A DNA stretch of 5,554 nucleotides from an uncultured bacterium. Its GTDB lineage: Bacteria; Bacteroidota; Bacteroidia; Bacteroidales; Paludibacteraceae. Where the stretch lies: positions 1 through 5,554 of the forward strand of contig CAMTOX010000144.1 in NCBI GenBank assembly GCA_947074225.1. The letters are read 5' to 3'. The notes beneath the pieces were generated by a model. That model was not told the DNA's origin. It saw only the letters and a program-made list of their open reading frames with translations, and did not search any database. Positions 1 through 5,554 of this stretch are shown in pieces; within the stretch, counting starts at the first letter, position 1, and every line of letters starts with the position of its first letter. The translations under genes were made by a program, and so were the position numbers.

Positions 1-30
1 CAGAAGTTCAGGCGTGTGCTCTGCAGATCT
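1..30 (-). other. Illumina TruSeq adapter remnant (contamination, 5' end)
   Basis: These bases align end to end with the reverse complement of the TruSeq read-1 3' adapter, the part ending GTGTGCTCTTCCGATCT. I count 25 matches in 30, with mismatches at positions 2, 4, 12, 23 and 25. The mirror-image adapter sits at the other contig end, which is the arrangement expected when an assembler extends into untrimmed adapter read-through. This is library sequence, not genome. The mismatches suggest low-quality bases, so the neighbouring real bases may also contain errors. The adapter sequence is recalled from general knowledge. Confidence 0.92.
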
Positions 31-63
31 ATACTTACCAATAGTAAGCCTTAGACTTTTATC
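31..63 (+). other. Probable out-of-frame upstream coding remnant of the macroglobulin gene
   Basis: This is the only genomic sequence upstream of the first ATG. In the frame of the downstream gene it contains a TAG stop at 52-54. The frame starting at 32 is open, reads YLPIVSLRLLS, and ends at the TGA at 65-67 that overlaps the ATG. One extra base just before 64 would join this peptide directly to MNPIWGDYTLYAE, giving a continuous macroglobulin-like reading. Two explanations remain: a one-base deletion error beside the poor adapter-derived end, or a real frameshift. A third option is a preceding gene ending in an ATGA overlap. I favour the error. Confidence 0.45.
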
Positions 64-1503
64 ATGAATCCGATATGGGGCGATTATACACTATATGCCG
101 AGAATTCGGCAATCGACCTCTTTAAACGTGAGTTAGGCTTTGTTATTCACTACATATACGATTGTAACGAACAGATGGCCTCTAAGATTAACGCCTTACT
201 GCTGTTGAAGAAGTTGAATCAACTACAAGGCGAGAAATTTAAACATGAAAAAGAGTTGAAGAGATTGATTGATAACCTCTGCAAGAATCAGAATAGTGAG
301 CAACTGTGGGGCTGGTGGAACCAAGGGTCTACCGAATATTGGATATCGGAATATGTATTGAATACTCTCTTAGATGCTAAAGATGCTGGTTACAACATTA
401 CTATCAATGAGAATACCTTGAAAAATTATTTACAAGGTATGGTAGAAAAAGAGATTAGATTAATACGCAATAGCGACGAGAGAAAACATATGTCGAAAAA
501 TCACATCTTCATAGGATTAGAATTACTGAAACGTTTAGGGGCAGACTATCCCTACCGACACACTTACGAAGAGCTTGATGCTATGTTGCCTAGTAGAGGT
601 TTAACCGAACGATTAGAGGCGCAACAAACGCTCTACAAGTTAGAACTCTTTGACCTAATGAGTAAAGACTCGGTAGTGAAAGATATGCAACGGAGTATAT
701 TGGGCAACTACTACTGGAAAGAGAAAGAGAAAGATGTATCGTTATGGCGTAGTCCTAACGTAAGTAACATAGAGAATAGCCTAATGGGTTATGAACTCTT
801 AAAACTATTCCAGGTAAGTGAAGATACCATTAGCGGTGTACAGAACTACTTCTTCGAGAATCGGAACGGCAACCATTGGGGTAACACCTACGAGAGTATG
901 CGTATTATCACCACCCTCATACCCGACCTATTGCAGGAGGTTAATAGAATGGAGAAAACAACCTTTACCGTAAATGGCAAAGAGATAACCACCCTACCTT
1001 ATAAGGCTAACTTAGGAGAGGTCGATAAGGTTACAGTGAGTAAATCCGGCACTTTGCCACTCTTTGTTACTACGTATCAAGAGCAGTGGGTAGAGAATCC
1101 AGAAGTAGTGAACGACAAAGGTTTTACCATTGAAACCTATTTCAAGAGTAACAACAAAGCGATTGATACACTCAAGGCTGGACGTACCGTAACATTAGAA
1201 GTGCAAGTTAGCTTGAGTGGCGAAGCCAACTATGTTATGTTAGAGATACCAATACCTGCCGGTTGCAGTTATGAGAAGAAAGAAAGAGGCAGAAACAGTT
1301 ACGAGGTACACCGAGAATATTATAAAGATAAAGTGGTTATATTCTGCAATCGCCTTACCGAAGGTGAACACACTTTTAAAATAGAACTATTACCACGTTA
1401 TAATGGAGTATATACAATAAACCCAGCAAATATAGAGCTCATGTACTACCCAACCATTCAAGGAAATAATGAAATACGTAAGGTAAATATAGCGGAATAT
1501 TAA
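64..1503 (+). CDS. Bacterial alpha-2-macroglobulin family protein, C-terminal part (5' truncated)
   Basis: This is the thioester and C-terminal half of a bacterial alpha-2-macroglobulin, a large envelope protein thought to trap proteases by covalent thioester linkage. Visible parts: a lead-in strand at residues 5-12; the thioester motif in context YIYDCNEQMASK, with Cys34 and Gln37 as the expected crosslinked pair; an alpha-helical toroid to about 292, including LWGWWNQGSTEYW at 81-93 and HWGNTYESMR at 271-280; a beta region at about 298-365; and a C-terminal macroglobulin domain from 370, with IPIPAG at 395-400 and PANIELMYYPTIQG at 454-467, the usual family ending. Full-length members exceed 1,500 residues, so 479 is a fragment. 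The N-terminal MG domains, bait region and signal peptide are absent. ATG 64 is the first start after the in-frame stop at 52-54, but is probably internal in the true gene. No Shine-Dalgarno is seen. The family assignment is firm; the target is unknown. Confidence 0.88.
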   Translation: MNPIWGDYTLYAENSAIDLFKRELGFVIHYIYDCNEQMASKINALLLLKKLNQLQGEKFKHEKELKRLIDNLCKNQNSEQLWGWWNQGSTEYWISEYVLNTLLDAKDAGYNITINENTLKNYLQGMVEKEIRLIRNSDERKHMSKNHIFIGLELLKRLGADYPYRHTYEELDAMLPSRGLTERLEAQQTLYKLELFDLMSKDSVVKDMQRSILGNYYWKEKEKDVSLWRSPNVSNIENSLMGYELLKLFQVSEDTISGVQNYFFENRNGNHWGNTYESMRIITTLIPDLLQEVNRMEKTTFTVNGKEITTLPYKANLGEVDKVTVSKSGTLPLFVTTYQEQWVENPEVVNDKGFTIETYFKSNNKAIDTLKAGRTVTLEVQVSLSGEANYVMLEIPIPAGCSYEKKERGRNSYEVHREYYKDKVVIFCNRLTEGEHTFKIELLPRYNGVYTINPANIELMYYPTIQGNNEIRKVNIAEY

Positions 1504-1609
1504 ATAATTAAATTTGGTTTCTTTTTTGCATAAATTATTCTATTGTGTAAGTATTTTTTCATATGTTTGCACATACTAATCTAAATATTCAAAAACACCT
1601 CTAAAATGC
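1504..1609. other. A/T-rich intergenic spacer
   Basis: These 106 bases separate the macroglobulin gene from the efflux operon. They hold T-tracts and the promoter candidate described separately. I see no strong hairpin terminator: the best inverted repeat is a seven-base, all-A/T pair (AATAATT at 1503-1509 and AATTATT at 1533-1539) with a 23-base loop, which would be weak. There is no Shine-Dalgarno before the ATG at 1610, as is common in this phylum. An out-of-frame ATG lies at 1606-1608 but leads to a short reading frame. Whether transcription stops in this spacer cannot be told by eye. Confidence 0.6.
1541..1569 (+). promoter_or_regulatory. Candidate Bacteroidota promoter for the efflux operon
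   Basis: TATGTTTG at 1562-1569 matches the Bacteroidota -7 consensus TAnnTTTG exactly. TTG at 1543-1545, within TATTG, could serve as the -33 element, with 16 bases between them, slightly shorter than the usual spacing of about 19. Transcription would begin near 1575, giving a leader of about 35 bases before the adaptor ATG at 1610. A second exact TAnnTTTG match, TAAATTTG at 1509-1516, has no TTG at a suitable distance upstream and is less likely. The A/T richness of the spacer makes chance matches possible. Confidence 0.45.
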
Positions 1610-2668
1610 ATGAGAAGAGCCATCTACATATTATTAATATTTACAATTCTACTTTCTGGCTGTAAGAAGAGAGAGAAAACCGAAGAGTTTGTGCGTCCCA
1701 TAAAGATAGCTTACGTGATGCATGAACTCCCCGATATAGAAGAGAAGCTAAGCGGCACTGTACGGGCAGTGACAGAATCTTATCCTGTATTTCGAGTACC
1801 AGGTTCTGTTAATCAAATCTATGTTAAACCTGGCCAATACGTTACACGTGGCGAACTCATAGCAACTCTCGACCCTCGCGAGTATGAAGTCGTGTATGCT
1901 GCAGCCGAGAGCAAATACTTACAAACCGAAGGAGAAGTGAATCGTGTCATAGAACTTTATAATCGCAATAGTGTTTCAAAAAACGATTACGATAAAGCTA
2001 TCTCTGGCTTACAGAGTGTAAAATCGATCTACGAGAGCGCACTTTATAATCTAGAAGATACGAAATTATACTCTCCAATAACCGGATACATACAACAAAT
2101 TAAGGTAGGTTTAAACCAAACAGTAACCCCAATGACTCAAGTGGTAAGTATTGTAAATACTGAATCGCTTTGTATAGAGACCAATATTTCCTCTAGTCTA
2201 TATCTCAAACGCAATCAATTTGAGGGTTTCACAGCCACCTCACCTATCATTTCTGGCACCTTCCCTTTAACTCTATCGTACATTGCTCCAAAGGCTAATA
2301 ATAGTCAGCTATATCGTATGCAATTACTCATGGACAAGGAGAAGTCGCAGAGACTTGCTCCCGGAATGGTAGTGGAGATTCAATTACGCTATAAAGAGAT
2401 TCCCGATGAAGAGTTAACAGTACCACTCTCTGCGCTCTTCTCACAAGAGGGAAAGAGCTATGTATGGGTATTGGACACCACTGAATATATCGTCAATAAA
2501 CAGGAGGTAGAGATAGCCAATATTAATCGTAATGGTCATTCTATTATTCTTTCCGGCCTAAAAGGCAATGAAGCTATAGTAGTGGCCGGAGTAAATATGC
2601 TACACGAAGGTCAGAAGGTAAAGTTAGAGAAACAAGCCACCCTTGGCAATAGTGCCAATATCTTGTAA
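1610..2668 (+). CDS. RND efflux periplasmic adaptor lipoprotein (membrane fusion protein, AcrA/HlyD family)
   Basis: This is the periplasmic adaptor that links an inner-membrane RND pump to an outer-membrane TolC-type channel. Residues 1-18 form a lipoprotein signal: basic start, hydrophobic core, lipobox LLSGC with Cys18 as the lipidated residue. Next come a first lipoyl half (about 63-90, VKPGQYVTRGELIATLDP), an alpha-helical hairpin (about 92-150), a second lipoyl half (about 151-183, YSPITGYI), a beta-barrel (about 184-262, with LAPGMVVEIQL), and a membrane-proximal domain from about 268 (TVPLSALF). At the hairpin tip R112, L116 and S123 reproduce the R-x3-L-x6-S pattern of AcrA (R128, L132, S139) that contacts TolC. 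Each hairpin helix looks about one heptad shorter than in AcrA. Length 352 is normal for the family. The start is set by the signal peptide. The pump gene follows after 44 bases, so they are probably co-transcribed. Substrate cannot be inferred. Confidence 0.95.
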   Translation: MRRAIYILLIFTILLSGCKKREKTEEFVRPIKIAYVMHELPDIEEKLSGTVRAVTESYPVFRVPGSVNQIYVKPGQYVTRGELIATLDPREYEVVYAAAESKYLQTEGEVNRVIELYNRNSVSKNDYDKAISGLQSVKSIYESALYNLEDTKLYSPITGYIQQIKVGLNQTVTPMTQVVSIVNTESLCIETNISSSLYLKRNQFEGFTATSPIISGTFPLTLSYIAPKANNSQLYRMQLLMDKEKSQRLAPGMVVEIQLRYKEIPDEELTVPLSALFSQEGKSYVWVLDTTEYIVNKQEVEIANINRNGHSIILSGLKGNEAIVVAGVNMLHEGQKVKLEKQATLGNSANIL

Positions 2669-2712
2669 TAAATAAGAGAGTTCATCTTTTTATTATTACC
2701 GTTACTATACAC

Positions 2713-5504
2713 ATGAAACATATATCAGAATTAGCCTATCGTTATCGTATTGTCTTTTGGTTTATGATCTTGACAATACTCTTTGGGGGAATCTATTCGT
2801 TTATGAATATAAGCAAATTAGAGGATCCTGAGATTGTCGTTATGCAGGCCATGGTAGTAACTATCTATCCAGGTGCATCGGCAGAAGAGGTGGAGATGCA
2901 TGTAAGTAATGTTATAGAGAATGAAATTAGAAGCATAGATGGTATTGAGCAAATTAGCTCCACCTCCATCTCTAATGTATCACAAATATCGGTACTTTTA
3001 AAGTTTTCAGTTCCAGAGAAAGAGATTACTCAGAAGTGGGACATCTTACGGCGTAAAGTCCAAGCTGCACAAGCAAAACTCCCCTCAGGCGTACAGCCTT
3101 CAATGGTACTTGACGACATTGGCGATGTATATGGTATCTTCTATGCCATGACAGGGGATGGCTATAGCTATGAAGAGTTAAATAGATATGCGAACTTCAT
3201 CAAGCGAGAGATGCTAATGCTCGAGGGCGTTAAGCGTGTAGATATATTTGGAAATCAGCCTTCATGTATCAACATAGAACTTCTTCCCGAGAAAGTTGCT
3301 GCATTAGGAATCTATCCCACCCAAGTGGCACTTGCCATCAACTCACACTCACAACCTGTCTATGCAGGTTCTATAAACAAAGACAACCAAACCTTCCCTA
3401 TTGAAGTATCTGGGCAGTTCAAGAGTATTGACGATATAGCAAATCTTCCCATTCGTGGTTTTGAGAACGACATTATTCGCCTACAAGACATTGCCAATGT
3501 AGAGAAAGGAATTACAGAACCTGAACGCTTCACCATGCTTTACGATGGCGAAACCGCCTTAGGCATCTTTATAGCTATGGAGGGCGACCAGAATGTTGTT
3601 GAAGTTGGTAACCATGTGACCAAACGTATGGATGAGCTTACGCCTCAAATTCCTTTAGGCATAGAGTTCCAAAAAGTCTTCTTTCAACCCGAGAAGGTGA
3701 GCAATGCTATCTCAAATTTCATGTGGAACCTTATCATGTCGGTATTAGTAGTGGTTATTGTACTTATGTTTACAATGGGTTTCAGAAGTGGAATCATCAT
3801 TGGCATAGGTCTTTTATTGACAATATTGGCAAGCTTTCCAATATTACAAATGACCGGGGGTACACTTCAACGCATCTCTTTAGGTGCTTTCATTGTTGCC
3901 ATGGGAATGCTTGTTGACAATGCCATTGTAGTTATGGATGGCATTACCGTAGACCTTCAGAATAAACTCCCAATAAAGGTAGCACTATTCCGTACAGCTA
4001 AGAAAAATGCTATACCTCTACTTGGTGCTACTGCTATTGCCATAGTATGTTTCTTACCGGTATATCTTTCGCCTGACACTGCTGGTGTCTATATTGGCGA
4101 TCTCTTCATTGTTCTTTGCATATCGTTAGGGTTAAGTTGGGTTTTAGCACTCACACAAGTACCTATTTTTAGTATTTACCTATTAGATTTTAAGAAATAT
4201 CGGAATAATACCAAAAAGTTATTCTCTGGACGATTATACAAATACTTAACTGCTATTCTAAACTTTCTGATGCGTCATAAAATCTCAACATTAGTTGTTG
4301 CGACACTTCTTTTAGCATTAAGTATCTTTGGATTTCGATATACTAAACAGACCTTTTTCCCCGACTTTGACTATGATCAGGCATACATAGAGCTAACATT
4401 ACCTCCAAACACAAGTTTAGAAGTGACAAACGAGATCATGAAAAAGGCTTCAAAAGAGTTACTACAGATTGAAGGTATCCGACATGTAACAGCTAGTCAG
4501 GGAATGACTCCTGGCCGTTATTGTTTAGTTCGTGCAGTGAATCAAGTGGGAGATAACTATGCAGAGTTCATCCTTGATTTCGACAATTTCAAGACTATGC
4601 AGAAATTACGTGGTGAAATAGAACGTTATTTCTTTGAGAATTATCCCGATGCCTATAGTCGATTCAGACTTTACAACCTCTCTATACTATCTACACACAC
4701 CGTAGAGGTTCAGTTCTCAGGTCCAGATATCAATGTATTAAGAGATTTAGAACAACAGGCCGAAGTGATTATGCGTGGCTGCGACCTTATAAACCAACGT
4801 ACAGTATGTTCAGATATGGCTGTACCAAGTAAATATATTTCGGCACAATATTCTGAGATTATAGGGAGTCAATTGGGCACTTCGCGAAGCGACGTCAGTA
4901 TGGCATTACTTGCAGCAACAGATGGCATTCCACTTGGCACCTATTGGGAAGGCATCAACTCATACCCTATCAACCTCAAGATAAGAGACAAAGAGGGAAA
5001 ACGTATTGAAGACCTCAAACAGATTCCCGTATGGAATATCATTCCTAACTTTAATGCTGTAGATGGAGAACTACTCTCTGATATTGTAGTAGGAAGCACC
5101 ACTACCGGTCAGGCAATGCGAGATATTATTGCGCCAATCCCATTAGAGCAAGTAGTAGACGACATGCCTCTTAAATGGGAAGAGGGAGTGATTCATAAAA
5201 CAGATGGTCGACGCATTATACAGGCACAATGTGATCCTATTAGAGAGGCTAGCCCTTCTGATGTTAAGAACAAAATTCAAAAACAAATTGAAGCCATAGA
5301 ACTCCCCGAAGGGTATGACATGCAATGGGTAGGAGAATATAACCTACAAAATAAAGCTCTGAAGAATATTATTGCATTACTTCCTGTGGCAGCCATTTTA
5401 GTATTGCTCATTCTTATTCTACTATTTAACAATGTAAGAAAAACTTCTATTATTTTACTCTGTTTGCCATTTGTGGCTATTGGCATTGTTCCAGGACTTA
5501 TACT
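2713..5504 (+). CDS. RND-family efflux transporter permease (AcrB/HAE1-like), 3' truncated
   Basis: This proton-driven inner-membrane pump expels compounds from periplasm or inner leaflet through the adaptor and an outer-membrane channel. The frame is open from ATG 2713 with no stop; about 930 genuine residues remain of a usual 1,010-1,050. Seen in order: TM1 (about 12-30); first porter loop with LEDPE at 36-40 and YPGASAEEVE at 52-61; TM2 (338-357); TM3 (362-382); TM4 (391-411) with GMLVDNAIVV; TM5 (433-453); TM6 (462-487); TM7 (524-542); second porter loop starting FFPDFDYD at about 548; TM8 (886-906); and TM9 (about 912-930), where the contig ends. D402 matches AcrB D407; the next position is N403 where AcrB has D408. 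The TM10 lysine of the proton relay is beyond the contig. The last genuine codon is 5500-5502; after that the frame enters adapter. It follows the adaptor gene by 44 bases with no evident promoter or Shine-Dalgarno. Substrate unknown. Confidence 0.95.
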
Positions 5505-5554
5505 AGATCGGAAGAGCACACGTCTGAACTCCAGTCACATTCAGAAAGCTCGTA
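5505..5554 (+). other. Illumina TruSeq adapter with i7 index (contamination, 3' end)
   Basis: Bases 5505-5538 match the 34-base TruSeq adapter that begins AGATCGGAAGAGC with no mismatch. Bases 5539-5546 (ATTCAGAA) occupy the index position and equal the TruSeq HT index I remember as D705. Bases 5547-5554 (AGCTCGTA) match the following adapter bases ATCTCGTA except for one. The stretch is read in frame as a false tail on the RND pump, containing the peptide DRKSTRLNSSH, a recognisable adapter translation. The true insert ends at about 5504; the A at 5505 could belong to either. Confidence 0.98.

Noticed and set aside
25..30. Restriction-like palindrome AGATCT at the left end
   Set aside because: It results from the corrupted adapter sequence and does not indicate a cloning site or an attachment site.
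1503..1539. Possible terminator hairpin after the macroglobulin gene
   Set aside because: The stem is seven A/T pairs with a 23-base loop and no G/C pair, too weak to call a terminator in A/T-rich DNA.
2669..2712. Separate promoter for the pump gene
   Set aside because: The 44-base gap has no TAnnTTTG element and no obvious TTG pair at a suitable distance; co-transcription with the adaptor gene is simpler.
3723..3917. 64-residue plus-strand open frame inside the pump gene
   Set aside because: It lies entirely within the RND permease coding region in a different frame, over TM2-TM4, and its translation resembles no known family. The permease frame is clearly the real one.
4881..4888. Perfect palindrome TTCGCGAA
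   Set aside because: It lies within the pump coding sequence with no partner site nearby; an isolated eight-base palindrome is unremarkable.
64..5504. A new defence or secretion system combining the macroglobulin and RND pump
   Set aside because: Both are well-known families, the genes are separated by a promoter-bearing spacer, and nothing in the sequence links their functions. Adjacency alone in one short contig is not enough.
5143..5519. Two overlapping minus-strand open frames at the 3' end
   Set aside because: They are antisense to the pump gene, and the longer one begins inside adapter sequence. Neither translation shows a recognisable domain.

Overview
The window looks like a complete short-read assembly contig from a Bacteroidales-type member of the Bacteroidota, probably metagenomic. 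The evidence is A/T-rich DNA, gene starts without Shine-Dalgarno sequences, a Bacteroidota-style TAnnTTTG promoter element, and protein families typical of that group. I cannot name a genus. Both ends are Illumina library adapter, not biology. Bases 1-30 are an error-containing copy of the reverse-complemented TruSeq adapter. Bases 5505-5554 are the forward adapter with an 8-base index. The usable insert is therefore about 31-5504.

Layout, all on the plus strand: (1) 64-1503 is the C-terminal third or so of a bacterial alpha-2-macroglobulin-like protein: thioester motif CNEQ, alpha/alpha toroid, and C-terminal macroglobulin domains. Its N-terminal part is missing, and the 33 bases before the ATG suggest a frame break close to the contig end. 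(2) 1504-1609 is an A/T-rich spacer with a plausible promoter. (3) 1610-2668 is a lipoprotein periplasmic adaptor (membrane fusion protein) of an RND efflux pump. (4) 2713-5504 is the RND inner-membrane pump. It is open across its whole length and cut off at the contig end inside or just after transmembrane segment 9. This gene has no stop codon and runs in frame into the adapter.

The adaptor and pump form one operon-like pair (44-base gap, same strand). The adaptor's hairpin tip carries the R-x3-L-x6-S pattern used by AcrA-type proteins to dock to TolC, so an outer-membrane TolC-family gene is expected in the genome, most simply just downstream. The alpha-2-macroglobulin gene is separated from the pump by its own spacer and promoter and is probably an independent unit.

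I found no RNA genes, mobile elements, CRISPR arrays or clearly new system. The most consequential observations are the adapter contamination (including a chimeric pump C-terminus), the likely frameshift at the start of the first gene, and the intact TolC-docking motif.
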